From Truepera radiovictrix DSM 17093 (GTDB taxonomy: Bacteria > Deinococcota > Deinococci > Deinococcales > Trueperaceae): DNA of 64,000 nucleotides. Below are positions 27,900 through 37,773 of this stretch, in pieces (the first letter of the stretch is position 1; each line of letters begins with the position of its first letter). The position numbers and the translations under genes are program-made. The notes beneath the pieces were generated by a model, which saw only the letters and a list, made by a program, of their open reading frames with translations, did not search any database and was not told the DNA's origin. The stretch spans positions 400,001 to 464,000 of the forward strand of contig NC_014221.1 of assembly GCF_000092425.1 (NCBI RefSeq), read 5' to 3'.

Positions 27900-28621
27900 G
27901 CCGCCACCGCCGCGACGAGCATCAGGGTTTCGCTGGCCTCGATCATCGCCCCGTAGGCGTCCCCACCGAGCCCCGCGAGGCGCCGCGCGAGCCACGCCGC
28001 CAGGAGCAGCGTGCAGAGGAGGGAGACGGCGAAAAGGAGCGCGAAGAGCGAGAGCGCCCCCACCCTCCAGGCGAGCGCGCCCCCTAGCCCCAGCCCCAGG
28101 AGCAGCGGCAGGGGCACGTCGCGCGGGTTCGGGCGCGCAAGGCGTCCCAAGCGGCTGCCCGCTCCCAAGGGCGCGAGCGCCATCGGCAGCACCACGGTGG
28201 TGCGGCTTACGAGCGGGGCGAAAAGCAGCGCGGTGAGAGGGGCGGCGCCGGCGGCCGCAGCTTTGACGAGCAGCAGCACGCCGCCGGCCGCGAGCGCGAA
28301 AGCGCCCAGGTGCGGGTCGCGGGCGATCTGCTGGCGCTCCGCGGGCGGTCTGCTCGCCAAAGCCGCGTCGGCGAGGTCGCAAAAACCGTCGAAGTGCAGC
28401 GCACCCGTGAAAAGAAGCCACGCGCCGACGAGGAGCGCGCCGCTCAGCGGTTCGGGGAGGCCGCGCAAAAGCCACCCGGTCAGGTAGAGGAGCGCTCCCA
28501 GCACGAGCCCTGCGAGCGGGTAGGCGCGTACGCCGCGCCGCAGGTCGTCCTCACGCCAAGCCAGCGGCGGCAGCGGCAGGGTGGTGAGAAACGCCAGCGC
28601 CACGCGCAGGGCCCGCAGCAC
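27896..28621 (-). CDS. cobS: Adenosylcobinamide-GDP ribazoletransferase (cobalamin synthase)
   Basis: CobS joins adenosylcobinamide-GDP to alpha-ribazole (phosphate) in the membrane, the last assembly step. The 241-residue protein is hydrophobic with six or seven helices. It carries the acidic motif FDGFCDLADA near residue 77, equivalent to the family D-G-x-x-D cluster, and the YPLAGLVLGAL segment near residue 34. The start codon at 28621 is a GTG, six bases downstream of the btuF stop. Confidence 0.91.
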   Translation of the reverse strand: MLRALRVALAFLTTLPLPPLAWREDDLRRGVRAYPLAGLVLGALLYLTGWLLRGLPEPLSGALLVGAWLLFTGALHFDGFCDLADAALASRPPAERQQIARDPHLGAFALAAGGVLLLVKAAAAGAAPLTALLFAPLVSRTTVVLPMALAPLGAGSRLGRLARPNPRDVPLPLLLGLGLGGALAWRVGALSLFALLFAVSLLCTLLLAAWLARRLAGLGGDAYGAMIEASETLMLVAAVAA

Positions 28622-28627
28622 CGCGGC

Positions 28628-29533
28628 CTAACGCGAGGCCGCGCCGCGCACGGCCTCGGGTTCGCCGAAGACCTCGGGGTGCAGGGCTCGGGCGAAAAAG
28701 CGCACCGCCTCGACCATCCGCGGCCCCGGGCGGCTGATGGCGTCGCGCGTCACGGCGTCGGTGGTGACCACGCGCCCCTGCTGCACGGCGCTGATACCCG
28801 CCCACCCGGGACGCTCGGGAAGCGCCCCGGCGTCCTCTTCGCTGACGATAATCACCTCCGGGTCGGCGGCGATGACGTACTCCGGGTCGAGCTGCGGAAA
28901 GTCGCCCAAGTCCTCCGTGACGATGTTCTCCCCCCCCGCTTTGGCCAGCAGCACCCCGATAAACGACCCCGGCCCGACGCTAAAGGGGGTGGGGTCGATC
29001 TCATAGTAGACCGAGACCCCCTCTAACGCCTCGGTCTGCGCGGCAATGGCCTCGATCTCGCCCCGCACCCGCTCCACGAGGAGCGCCGCCTCGAGCTCGC
29101 GGTTGACGAGCTGCCCGAGCACCGCGAACTTCTCGAAGGCCTCGTCGAAGGTCTGGGCGGTGCCCGCGTAGACCGTGACGCCGGCGTTGCGCAGCGCGGC
29201 CGCGAGGTCGGACGACTCGTCGGCGAGCACCAGGTCGGGCTCGAGCGCCAAAATCGCCTCGATGTTCGGTGAGAACGCGCCGCCGAGGCGGGGTAGGTCG
29301 TCGGTTTCGGGGGGGTAGTTGGTAAAGTCGTCGACGCCGACGAGCTTGTCGCAGGCGTCAAGGGCGCAGAGCGTCTCGGTGTGGCTGGGCATCATCGCCA
29401 CCACCCGCTCCGGTTCCCGCTCGAGGGTCACGGTGACGCCTAAGTCGTCGGTGACGCTAAGGGGGTAGGGCGCGGCGAGCGCGGCGCTCGCCAGGGTGAG
29501 CCACCAAGCGGTGAGGGGGACGGACACCTTCAT
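28628..29533 (-). CDS. btuF: Periplasmic corrinoid-binding protein BtuF-like
   Basis: A 301-residue cluster-III solute-binding protein that starts with a cleavable signal peptide (hydrophobic 4-18, LASAALA/AP site). The core has the family sequence RVVAMMPSHTETLCAL near residue 40, the VGVDDFTNYP segment and the EPDLVLADES strand. The riboswitch upstream and the B12 genes downstream point to a corrinoid ligand, but heme or siderophore binding cannot be excluded from sequence alone. No permease or ATPase gene is adjacent; BtuCD must be elsewhere. The ATG follows a GGAGG site. Confidence 0.85.
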   Translation of the reverse strand: MKVSVPLTAWWLTLASAALAAPYPLSVTDDLGVTVTLEREPERVVAMMPSHTETLCALDACDKLVGVDDFTNYPPETDDLPRLGGAFSPNIEAILALEPDLVLADESSDLAAALRNAGVTVYAGTAQTFDEAFEKFAVLGQLVNRELEAALLVERVRGEIEAIAAQTEALEGVSVYYEIDPTPFSVGPGSFIGVLLAKAGGENIVTEDLGDFPQLDPEYVIAADPEVIIVSEEDAGALPERPGWAGISAVQQGRVVTTDAVTRDAISRPGPRMVEAVRFFARALHPEVFGEPEAVRGAASR

Positions 29534-29589
29534 AAGCAGCCTCCTCGGGCTACGCGCGCGTCGAGGAGGGCTCTTTGCAGCTGCGCCGC

Positions 29590-29740
29590 AAGCGCACCCG
29601 CCTCGTCCGCGCGAGGGGTGTGTAGGCGTCACGGCTGGCGATCGGGCTTCGAGGGGTCTCGTTACCGTTGCGGGACAGCGCCGGACTCGCACCGGACTTC
29701 CCCAGACGTGCGCGGCTCTGAGCTTACGGCCCAGGGGGGG
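29590..29740 (-). promoter_or_regulatory. Cobalamin riboswitch
   Basis: On the minus strand, complement of 29662-29703, the sequence reads as the B12 box: the GGGAAGTCCGGTGCGAGTCC part, followed by GGCGCTGTCCCGCAACGGTAA. An AGCC-GACGCC element lies downstream near 29615-29637. It sits 60-200 bases before btuF, the first gene of the cobalamin operon, and so should shut the operon down when adenosylcobalamin is plentiful. Edges are approximate. Confidence 0.9.
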
Positions 29741-29974
29741 CCGTGTCAATCGGCGGCGCGGCGCCTACGCGAACGCGGGGGCGGTATGCTGTGCTCGGCG
29801 CCTGCTGACCCGGTGGCGCGGCGCCCCCCAGAAGGTGTGTCCCGCCAACCGCCTCGAGCCCGGGGGGGCTGTGCGGGAGCCCGCTCGAGGCGACCCCGAC
29901 CACGGCCCCCGGGCTGCGACGCGTGGACACGCAGTGGACACGCACGAGACACGCGTAAACCGCCGACACCCGCC
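29741..29974. other. Spacer between the B12 riboswitch and prmC
   Basis: This 234-bp divergent region holds no supported ORF. A -10-like TATGCT occurs near 29787, pointing toward prmC but 180 bp away, without a matching -35. The promoter of the cobalamin operon must also lie here, on the minus strand. GC is high throughout. Confidence 0.3.
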
Positions 29975-30817
29975 ATGACGACCCTCGCCCAAGCCCTAGA
30001 GGACACCACCCGGCGCCTGGAGCGCGCCGGCGTCGAGAGCGCCGCGAGCGAAGCGTACGCGCTTTTAGAGGCGCTCCTCGCGCTCTCCCGCAGCGAGCTC
30101 TTGCTCGCCCGTCAGCGGCCGCTGAGCGTCCCCCAAAGGCGCCGCCTCGAGGCGTGGGTGCGCCGCCGCGAGGCGCGCGAACCGCTCCAGCACATCCTGG
30201 GAGTAGCGCCCTTTTACGGGCTCACCTTACGCGTCACGCCGCAGGTGCTCGTGCCGCGGCCCGAAACCGAGCGCCTCGTCGAGCTGGCGCTCGCGCACCT
30301 CCGGGGGCGAGCGCGCCCGCACGTGCTCGACGTCGGCACCGGCAGCGGCGCGGTCGCCTTGGCCCTCCAAGCGGAGCGCCCGGACGCGGTGGTCTTAGCG
30401 AGCGACCTCTCTGGGGCGGCTCTGGCGGTCGCTCGGGAGAACGCGCGGCGCCTGGGGCTCCCCGTGCGCTTTCGCCGCGCCGACCTCCTGGCTGATCCCG
30501 CCGTGCGCGCCTTTGCGCGCCGCGCCGAGCTCGTCGTCTCCAACCCGCCCTACTTGCCCGAGGGCGACCGCGAGGCGGTGAGCCCGGAGGTGCAAGCCGA
30601 CCCGGCGACGGCGCTCTACGCGGGGCCGGACGGTCTGGCGGTCTTTCGGCGGCTCGAGCGCGAGGCGTTTAGCGCCCTCCAACCGGGCGCCGCGCTGTTT
30701 GTCGAGCTCGACGCGCGCAACGTCGCGCGCGCGCTCGCCGAGAGCCGGGGGTGGGCGCGCGGCGCGGTGCACGACGACCTCGTGGGTCGGCCGCGGTTCT
30801 TGCAGCTCGTGCGTTAG
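29975..30817 (+). CDS. prmC: Release-factor glutamine methyltransferase PrmC
   Basis: PrmC (HemK) methylates the Gln of the GGQ motif in RF1 and RF2. The 280-residue protein has the helical N-terminal domain (about 1-80), including QHILGVAPFYGL. The methyltransferase domain follows, with LVPRPETERLVELAL, the SAM-binding DVGTGSGAVALAL near residue 118 and the catalytic NPPY in VVSNPPYLPEGD near residue 190. The ATG at 29975 gives the normal N-terminus; the frame is open further upstream only because of high GC. prfA is not next to it here. Confidence 0.92.
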   Translation: MTTLAQALEDTTRRLERAGVESAASEAYALLEALLALSRSELLLARQRPLSVPQRRRLEAWVRRREAREPLQHILGVAPFYGLTLRVTPQVLVPRPETERLVELALAHLRGRARPHVLDVGTGSGAVALALQAERPDAVVLASDLSGAALAVARENARRLGLPVRFRRADLLADPAVRAFARRAELVVSNPPYLPEGDREAVSPEVQADPATALYAGPDGLAVFRRLEREAFSALQPGAALFVELDARNVARALAESRGWARGAVHDDLVGRPRFLQLVR

Positions 30818-30920
30818 CGGGCGTAGTGAGGTCTTCTGCTACGTCTCACCTTCAAAGGCGTCGGCGAGCACGCGCCCTGACACCGCCGCCCCTCGTCGTG
30901 AAACCGCCAAAAACGCAGCG

Positions 30921-30947
30921 CCCCTAGCGAGCTTTGCCCGCTAGGGG
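30921..30947. terminator. Palindrome between prmC and lspA
   Basis: A 9-bp perfect stem (30921-30929/30939-30947) lies between two convergent genes and may stop transcription in both directions. It has no strong U tract on either side. The rest of the 204-bp gap is featureless. Confidence 0.45.
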
Positions 30948-31021
30948 GAGCGAGGTGCGGGGGCGAAACGCTCTAGGTCAGGAGTGCTACGGTCGCCCCG
31001 CGTGCTGACGCCACACGGCGC

Positions 31022-31543
31022 TTAGCGGTCGGCTTCGGGCCGGGTCCCGCCGAGCTCGTCGGGGGGAGCTGCGCGCGGCTGCCCCTCGTGAGAGCCCTCG
31101 GTGAGGCTCGCCAAGATGAGCAGCCCCGCGCCGATCACCACGCACATGTCGGCGACGTTAAAGACCGGGAAGTTGAAGTTGGGCAGGTGGAAGTGGATAA
31201 AGTCGCGCACGTAGCCCAGGTAAAAGCGGTCGATCATGTTCCCGACCGCGCCGGCGAGGATCAGGGTAAAGGCCGAGAGCTGCAGCCTGGAGAGCGTGGG
31301 CGCGCGGCGCAGCAGGTAGATGAGCAGCGCGAGCGAGACGGCCGCCGAGAGGACGCCCAGGAGCAGGGTGGTCGTGGGGCCGTGCTGCAGGATACCGAAG
31401 GCGGCGCCGATGTTGCGGGTATAGGTAAAGTGAAAACCCAAACCGATGGGGACGCCCGGCCCGCCGAGCGGAAAGGTGTTGGCCGCCCAGACCTTGGTGA
31501 GCTGGTCTAACGCGACGAGCGCCGCGGCAACGAGAAGGTACAT
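31022..31543 (-). CDS. lspA: Lipoprotein signal peptidase (signal peptidase II)
   Basis: LspA removes signal peptides from prolipoproteins in the membrane. The 173-residue protein has four hydrophobic segments and both catalytic Asp motifs, GNMIDRFYLGYVRDF near residue 100 and FNVADMCVVIGAG near residue 128. A hydrophilic tail of about 30 residues follows the last helix and is longer than usual. On the minus strand TATACT (plus-strand 31550-31555) lies exactly 6 nt before the ATG, a clear leaderless-type start. The lipoproteins in this window are likely substrates. Confidence 0.94.
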   Translation of the reverse strand: MYLLVAAALVALDQLTKVWAANTFPLGGPGVPIGLGFHFTYTRNIGAAFGILQHGPTTTLLLGVLSAAVSLALLIYLLRRAPTLSRLQLSAFTLILAGAVGNMIDRFYLGYVRDFIHFHLPNFNFPVFNVADMCVVIGAGLLILASLTEGSHEGQPRAAPPDELGGTRPEADR

Positions 31544-31670
31544 GGCCCCAGTATACGGGGCGCCCTCGAGGGTTCATGTGTGGGGGGCAAAGGGCGCATA
31601 AAAGGGTGCGTGGGGGGTAGGGGCGCGCCGTATACAGCGCGCTGCGGCGCGACGAACGAACGCGCCCATG

Positions 31671-31676
31671 TATACT
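31671..31676 (+). promoter_or_regulatory. -10 element of the glutamate dehydrogenase gene
   Basis: TATACT lies 66 bp before the ATG, with no clear -35. Unlike the leaderless genes, this one has a real leader and a GGAGAAG ribosome site. Confidence 0.4.
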
Positions 31677-31742
31677 TTGCATATTCAAGGTAGCCAGACC
31701 TGAAGCGCCGGCCGGCGGTCCGGAGCGTAAAGGAGAAGCGAG

Positions 31743-34700
31743 ATGCCCGCAACGCAAAACCACCTGCAAGAGTTCGTCGCGCAAAGCCGCGGGGCGAAGG
31801 CGCTCGAGCGCCAGCTGATCGGCCTGCTCTTCGAGGAGGCGCCCCCCGACCTTTTGGAGGCCTTTAGCGCCGAGAGCCTCACCGCCTTGGGGCGGCGCGC
31901 GCGCGACTTTATCGGCGTGCGCACGCACCCCAGCGAGGTGCGGCTACGGGTCTACAACCCAACCCTAGAAAACGACGGTTGGAGCGTCCCTTACACCGTG
32001 CTCGAGCTGAGCCTCGGCGACCGGCCCTTTATCGTCGACTCGGTGCGCGCCGAGCTGCGGCGCCACAACGTCGACGTCTTGCACCTGTTGCACCCCATCT
32101 TGGAGGTGCACCGCGACGCCGACGGGAAGCTCCTCGGGTTCGGCGAGGGGGGGGTGCCCGAAGCTTATGAGCTCTACTTTCTCGCGCTGGAGCCGCGCGA
32201 AGCGGCCCGCCGCGCGCTCGCCAAGGCCGTCGAGAACATCTTGCAGGACGTGGTGCTGGCGACCGACGACTACGGCCCGATGCGCGCGCAAGCCAAGGCG
32301 CTCAGCCGCTACCTCGCGGAGTTGGCGCAGGCGGAGCGCCGCATCGAACGCGCCGACGAGCTCGCCGAGTACGCCGAGTTCATGCGCTGGCTGACCCAGG
32401 ACAACTACGTCTTTTTGGGTTACCGCGAGTACGATCTCTTGGAGCCGGAGACCCCCGGTGGCGACCTGCGGCTTCAGGTCACCCCCGATTCGGGGCTCGG
32501 GGTGCTGCGCAAGGTCAGCAGCGCCTACAACACCCCGGTGCCGCTCTCACGGTTGCCGGAGGGGTTGCGCGAACGCGTCGTCGGCGGTCAGGTGCTCACG
32601 GTTACCAAGACGAACGCTGAGGCGACCGTGCACCGCCCCGCGCGGATGGACTACATCGGGATCAAAAAGGTCGTGCGGGGCGTTTTCCGCGGTGAGCACC
32701 GCTTCGTCGGGCTGTTTACCTCCAAAGCGCTCTCGACCCCGGTCGACGAGATCCCCATCTTGCGGCGCAAGCTGCGCCTCGTCTTGGCCCTCGACCACGC
32801 CAAGCCGGGGTCGCACGACTTTAAACGCATCATCTCGGTGTTTAACTCGATCCCCCGCGACGAGCTCTTCTGGAGCGACCCCGAGCGGCTGCACCGCGAC
32901 ATCCGCACGGTGATGGCGATGGCCGACGAGGGGGGGGTGCGGCTCACCGTGCGCCCCGACCCCTTGGCGCGCGGGTTTGCGGTGATGGTGGTGATGCCCC
33001 GCGACCGCTTTAACGCCGAGGTGCGCCGCGCCATTCAGGCCTACCTCACGAACGCCTTTCGCGCCACGCACGTCGACTACCAGCTCGCTATCGGCGAGGA
33101 CGAGGCGCAGGTGCGCTTTCACTTCTTCTTTACCACCGACCTCGACCCGCACACCCTCGAGCTCTCGGTGCTCGAGCGCCGCGTGGCGGAGCTGACCCGC
33201 ACCTGGGACGACCACCTCGGCGAACTCCTCGAGGCGACCTACGGCCCGGCGCGCGGCCGGCACCTCGCGGCGCGCTACGCGCGCTTTTTCGACGAGCGCT
33301 ACCGCGCCGACACCCGACCCGAAACGGCGGTGCACGACGTCGCGGCCTTCGAGGAGCTCGAGCACACCCCCTTCGTGGTCCGCTTTCGCAACCCCGAAGG
33401 CCCCGACCGCGCGCAAGGGGGTGCCGAACCCGCCCCCGACGGGGCGCCCAACGACACCCACCTCGAGGTCTACCACCGGGAGCGCACGTTGGTCCTAAGC
33501 GAGGTGCTGCCGATCCTCGAAAACCTGGGCTTTCGGGTGTTGGAGCAGGTCTCGTACTTCGTGTCGCTCGCCGAGGGGCCGGTGCCGGTGCGCGGCCTCG
33601 ACGTCTTTCGGGTCCAGGGCGCGCAGGGGGAGCGGCTCGAGCTAGCGGCGGTCGGCGAGAGGCTGCAAGAGGCGCTCGTCGCCCTCCTGAGGGGGCAGGC
33701 GGAGAACGACCGCTTAAACCGCCTCGTGCTCTACGGCGGGTTGCGCGTGCGTCAGGTGGCGCTTTTGCGCACCCTGCAGGCGCTCTACGCGCAGCTCTCG
33801 GCCGGGACGAGCCGCCGCTTCGTCAACGACACGCTGCTCAAACACCCCGCGCTCGCGGGGCTGATCTACCGCGCCTTCGAGGCCAAGTTCGCCCCCGACC
33901 CGCCCGGGGGCCCGGCGCGAGGCCGCGAGGCGCGCGAGGCGGCCCTGGCGGAGGTGCGCGCCGACTTTAACGAGGGGCTCGCCGAGGTCGCCTCGCTCGC
34001 CGAGGACGGGACGCTCCAGGGGCTCTTTAACCTCGTCGAGGCGGCGGTGCGCACAAACTTCTTTCTGGACAAACCCTTTATCTCGCTTAAGCTCGAGTCG
34101 GCGCGCGTCACGCACATGCCCGAACCGCGCCCGCTCTATGAGATCTTCGTCTCGGCGCCCACGGTCGAGGGGGTGCACCTGCGCGGCGGCCGGGTCGCGC
34201 GCGGCGGTCTGCGCTGGAGCGACCGGCCCGACGACGTGCGTACCGAGGTCTTGGGGCTGATGAAGACCCAGATGACCAAAAACGCGGTCATCGTCCCCGT
34301 CGGTTCGAAGGGGGGCTTTGTCCTCAAAGGGGAGCCGAGCGACCCGGAGGCGCTGCGCCCCTTTGTCCGTGAGGCCTATCAGACCTACCTCAGGGGGCTT
34401 TTGGACCTCACCGACAACCTCGTCGAGGGCCGGGTGGTGCACCCCGAAGGTGTGGTCGTGTTCGACGACCCCGACCCCTACCTGGTCGTCGCCGCCGACA
34501 AGGGCACCGCGACGTTTTCCGACCTCGCCAACCAGACGGCCGCCGAGTACGGCTTCTGGCTCGGCGACGCCTTCGCCTCCGGCGGCTCCTACGGTTACGA
34601 CCACAAAAAGGAGGGGATCACCGCGCGCGGCGCCTGGGAGTGCGTGGCCAGGCACTTCCGCGAGCTGGGTCTGGACGTCCACCGCGACACCTTTACGGCC

Positions 34701-36596
34701 TTTGGCATCGGCGACATGTCGGGCGACGTCTTCGGCAACGGGATGCTCTACACCCCCAAGCTCAAACTCCTGGCGGCTTTTAACCACCAGCACATCTTTT
34801 TAGACCCCGACCCCGACCCCGAGGCGAGCTACCGCGAGCGCCGGCGCCTTTTCGAGCTGCCGCGCTCCACCTGGGCCGACTACGACCCCGCTGTGATCAG
34901 CGCGGGGGGTGGGGTCTACTCGCGCTTCGCCAAAAGCATCCCGCTCTCGGAGCCGGTGCGGCGCGTCCTGGACCTCGAGGCCGAAGCGCTCTCGGGCCAG
35001 GACCTCATCCGGGCAATTCTAAAGATGCCCGTCGACCTCTTCTGGAATGGCGGGGTCGGCACCTACGTCAAAGCGAGCACTGAGACGCACGCCGAGGCCG
35101 GCGACAGCGCCAACAACGCGGTGCGCGTCGACGCCTGTGAGCTGCGCGCGCGGGTCGTCGGCGAGGGGGGCAACTTGGGGTTCACCCAGCGGGCGCGGAT
35201 CGAGTACGCCCTCGCGGGTGGGCGGATCAACACCGACGCGGTGGACAACTCGGCGGGCGTCGACATGTCCGACCACGAGGTCAACCTCAAGATCTTGCTG
35301 CAACCGCTCGTCACCGCCGGCCGCCTCAGCTTCGACGAGCGCAACGCGCTCCTTAAGGAGATGACCGCCGAGGTGAGCGCGCTCGTGCTGCGCGACAACT
35401 ACCGGCAGTCCTTGGCGCTCTCGCTCGCCCAACGGCGCGCGAGCCGTGACGTCTCGCCCTTTGTGTCGCTGCAAGCCTACCTCGCCGAACGGGGGACGCT
35501 CCGCCCTGACGTCGAGGCCTTGCCGGACGCCAAAACGGCCCTCGCGCGCGGGGTCACCCGCCCCGAGCTCGCGGTGCTGCTGGCGTACACCAAGATGGGG
35601 CTCTACCGGCGGCTTTTAGAGACCGACTTCCCCGACGAGCCGTTTTTCGCGCACTACCTCGTCGAGTACTTCCCCGAAGCGCTGCAGGCGCGCTTTAGAG
35701 ACGACATCCTGGCGCACCCGCTGCGCCGCGAAATCACCGCCACGCAGTTTACGAATACGGTCGTCGACCTTCTCGGGATGAGCTTTGTGCACCGCAACGT
35801 CCGCGACACCGGCGCTTCGCCGGTCGAGGTGGTGCGCGGGGCGCTCTTGGCGCTCGAGATCCTCGAGGCGCCCGCCCTCTTAGAGCGCCTCTTCGCGCTC
35901 GACGGCGCCGTGGCGGCCGACGCGCAGTACGCCATGCTCGAGCGCTTCGTGGCCGCCGTCGAGGGGGTGGTGGCGTGGCTGCTCCTCAACGACATCCCCG
36001 TCGCCTCGGTCGGCACCTTTGTCGAGACCTACAAGGCGCCGCTCTCGGCGCTGCGTGAGGGGCTCGCGGCGCTCTTGCCCGCAGCGGAGCGCGCCCGCTA
36101 CGAGGGGACGCTGCAGGAGATCGTGGCGCTCGGCTTCGAGGGGCCCCTAGCGGCGGAGCTCGCCAGCCTCGAGTACCTGCCGAGCTCGGTCGGGGTGGTC
36201 GACGTCAGCCGCAACACCGCGACCCCCTTAGAGACCGCGGCGCGCCTTTTCTACGCCCTCGGCGAGCGCTTCTCGCTCGGCGCGCTGCGCGACGCGCTCG
36301 CCGCGCTCGAGGCCCGCAGCAAGTGGGACAAAATCGCCCTCAACGGCCTTGTCATGGACCTGCGGCGGGCGCAGCTCGGCCTCACCGAGCAGCTCCTCGT
36401 CGAAGGCGGCGACGCCAGCGACCCCGCGGCGGCCGTCGAGGGCTTTTTGGCCCGTCACCCGCGGCTGCTGCGGCGCTTCGACGCGGCGCTCGCCGAGATC
36501 CGCCAGGAGGACGCCCTGGGGCTAGCGAGCGGCGGGGTGCTCTCGCGGCTCCTGTGGCAGATGCTCGAGGAGACGCGGCGGCAGGCGGCGGCCTAA
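31743..36596 (+). CDS. gdhB: NAD-specific glutamate dehydrogenase, large (180-kDa) class
   Basis: This 1617-residue enzyme oxidatively deaminates glutamate to 2-oxoglutarate with NAD and is the largest gene of the window. The N-terminal half (to about 760) holds the regulatory, ACT-like domains of the L_GDH family. The catalytic region has RGGLRWSDRPDDVRTEVLGL near residue 820 and KNAVIVPVGSKGGF with the substrate Lys near residue 845. The Rossmann part includes GIGDMSGDVFGNGM near residue 985 and the VVGEGGNLGFTQ segment near 1140. A helical C-terminal domain completes it. Length matches the class first studied in Streptomyces and Pseudomonas. Its stop overlaps that of hemW (convergent). The gene symbol is conventional. 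Confidence 0.94.
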   Translation: MPATQNHLQEFVAQSRGAKALERQLIGLLFEEAPPDLLEAFSAESLTALGRRARDFIGVRTHPSEVRLRVYNPTLENDGWSVPYTVLELSLGDRPFIVDSVRAELRRHNVDVLHLLHPILEVHRDADGKLLGFGEGGVPEAYELYFLALEPREAARRALAKAVENILQDVVLATDDYGPMRAQAKALSRYLAELAQAERRIERADELAEYAEFMRWLTQDNYVFLGYREYDLLEPETPGGDLRLQVTPDSGLGVLRKVSSAYNTPVPLSRLPEGLRERVVGGQVLTVTKTNAEATVHRPARMDYIGIKKVVRGVFRGEHRFVGLFTSKALSTPVDEIPILRRKLRLVLALDHAKPGSHDFKRIISVFNSIPRDELFWSDPERLHRDIRTVMAMADEGGVRLTVRPDPLARGFAVMVVMPRDRFNAEVRRAIQAYLTNAFRATHVDYQLAIGEDEAQVRFHFFFTTDLDPHTLELSVLERRVAELTRTWDDHLGELLEATYGPARGRHLAARYARFFDERYRADTRPETAVHDVAAFEELEHTPFVVRFRNPEGPDRAQGGAEPAPDGAPNDTHLEVYHRERTLVLSEVLPILENLGFRVLEQVSYFVSLAEGPVPVRGLDVFRVQGAQGERLELAAVGERLQEALVALLRGQAENDRLNRLVLYGGLRVRQVALLRTLQALYAQLSAGTSRRFVNDTLLKHPALAGLIYRAFEAKFAPDPPGGPARGREAREAALAEVRADFNEGLAEVASLAEDGTLQGLFNLVEAAVRTNFFLDKPFISLKLESARVTHMPEPRPLYEIFVSAPTVEGVHLRGGRVARGGLRWSDRPDDVRTEVLGLMKTQMTKNAVIVPVGSKGGFVLKGEPSDPEALRPFVREAYQTYLRGLLDLTDNLVEGRVVHPEGVVVFDDPDPYLVVAADKGTATFSDLANQTAAEYGFWLGDAFASGGSYGYDHKKEGITARGAWECVARHFRELGLDVHRDTFTAFGIGDMSGDVFGNGMLYTPKLKLLAAFNHQHIFLDPDPDPEASYRERRRLFELPRSTWADYDPAVISAGGGVYSRFAKSIPLSEPVRRVLDLEAEALSGQDLIRAILKMPVDLFWNGGVGTYVKASTETHAEAGDSANNAVRVDACELRARVVGEGGNLGFTQRARIEYALAGGRINTDAVDNSAGVDMSDHEVNLKILLQPLVTAGRLSFDERNALLKEMTAEVSALVLRDNYRQSLALSLAQRRASRDVSPFVSLQAYLAERGTLRPDVEALPDAKTALARGVTRPELAVLLAYTKMGLYRRLLETDFPDEPFFAHYLVEYFPEALQARFRDDILAHPLRREITATQFTNTVVDLLGMSFVHRNVRDTGASPVEVVRGALLALEILEAPALLERLFALDGAVAADAQYAMLERFVAAVEGVVAWLLLNDIPVASVGTFVETYKAPLSALREGLAALLPAAERARYEGTLQEIVALGFEGPLAAELASLEYLPSSVGVVDVSRNTATPLETAARLFYALGERFSLGALRDALAALEARSKWDKIALNGLVMDLRRAQLGLTEQLLVEGGDASDPAAAVEGFLARHPRLLRRFDAALAEIRQEDALGLASGGVLSRLLWQMLEETRRQAAA

Positions 36597-37735
36597 GCGT
36601 GGGGGGGGTGCGCTGGGGGCGCGACCGCGAAGAGCGCCCGCGTCACCCCGTTGAGCTGCAGCAGCCCCGCCTCGGTCGCGCGTAAGAACCCCCCGGCGCG
36701 CTCGAGCAGCCCAACGCGCTCCAGGCGCGCCAGCACCCCTTGGTAGTGCGCCGCGACGTCGAAACCTGCGCGCGCGCTCAGCGCCGCCAGGTCGAGCCCG
36801 CGCGCGGTCCTGAGGCCGGTCATCAGCACGTCCTGGACGTACGCGGCGCTCCCGACGGGGAGGACCTCGGGGGGGGCGCCCGCCAGCCAGGCCTTGATGG
36901 GCGGGTTCGTGCGGCGCTCCCCCAGAAGGCCGCCGTGCGACACGGGTACGAACGCCGCCGCCGCGGGGCCGAGCGCCAAAAAGGGGTCGCCGCGCCAGTA
37001 GACGCTGTTGTGCTTCGCCTCAAAGCCGGGGCGGGCGTGGCTCGAGACCTCGTAGCGCACGAGGCCGTAGGCGCCGAGCACCTCGCTGGCTAGCGCGTAG
37101 TCCTCGGCCTCCTTGTCCTCGTCGACGGTGACGCCGCGCCGCGCGAAGGGGGTGTAGGGTTCGATGGTGAGGGTGTAGACGCTAAGGTGCGCGACGCCGG
37201 TCTGCGCGAGCGCGTGCAGGTCCGCCGCCGCGTCCTGCCCCGGGACCGCGGTGATGAGGTCGGCGGAGACGGTAAAGCCCGCCGCGAGCGCCATCTCGAC
37301 CGCCTCGAGCCCCTCGCGCCCGGTGTGCTGACGGCCCAAAAACGCCAGCACCGCGTCCTGGGTGGACTGCACCCCGATGGAGAGGCGGTCGAAGCCGAGC
37401 GCCCGAAAGGTCTCTAGGCGCCCCCGGTCAAACGTCTTGGGGTCGGCTTCAAGGGTCGTCTCCAGCGCCGCCGGAAAGCCCCACGTCGCCTCGAGGGTGC
37501 GGGTGAGGTGGGCGAGCTCGTCGTCGGTGAGGTGCGACGGCGTGCCGCCGCCGAAGTAGAGGGTGTCCAAGGGCCCCGGAAACGCGGCGTAAAGCGCGCG
37601 CGCCTCCCCCTGCAGGCGCTCGAGGTAGGCCGCGACCAACCCCTCGTGCCGCCGCATCTTGTGAAAGTCGCAGTAGGGGCACACCTTGGGGCAAAACGGC
37701 ACGTGGAGGTAGAGGGCGCGGGGCGGGGGGAGCAT
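36593..37735 (-). CDS. hemW: Radical-SAM heme chaperone HemW
   Basis: HemW is a coproporphyrinogen-dehydrogenase-like protein that binds heme and delivers it to target enzymes; it lacks coproporphyrinogen oxidase activity in tested species. In the 380-residue product the radical-SAM cluster motif is CPKVCPYC (near residue 16, CxxxCxxC), followed by Phe. The GGGTPSHL and LSIGVQSTQD blocks follow. The extra fourth Cys of true HemN is absent. The C-terminal HemN domain is present. The start is the ATG at 37735; TAAGCT (plus-strand 37744-37749) lies 8 nt before it. Confidence 0.9.
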   Translation of the reverse strand: MLPPPRALYLHVPFCPKVCPYCDFHKMRRHEGLVAAYLERLQGEARALYAAFPGPLDTLYFGGGTPSHLTDDELAHLTRTLEATWGFPAALETTLEADPKTFDRGRLETFRALGFDRLSIGVQSTQDAVLAFLGRQHTGREGLEAVEMALAAGFTVSADLITAVPGQDAAADLHALAQTGVAHLSVYTLTIEPYTPFARRGVTVDEDKEAEDYALASEVLGAYGLVRYEVSSHARPGFEAKHNSVYWRGDPFLALGPAAAAFVPVSHGGLLGERRTNPPIKAWLAGAPPEVLPVGSAAYVQDVLMTGLRTARGLDLAALSARAGFDVAAHYQGVLARLERVGLLERAGGFLRATEAGLLQLNGVTRALFAVAPPAHPPHA

Positions 37736-37773
37736 CGCCTCATAGCTTATGCGGGGGCGCGGCGCGGGTGCGG

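Noticed and set aside
29618-29974. Upstream extension of prmC into the riboswitch region
   Set aside because: The frame is open only because of high GC. The normal PrmC N-terminus begins at the ATG at 29975.
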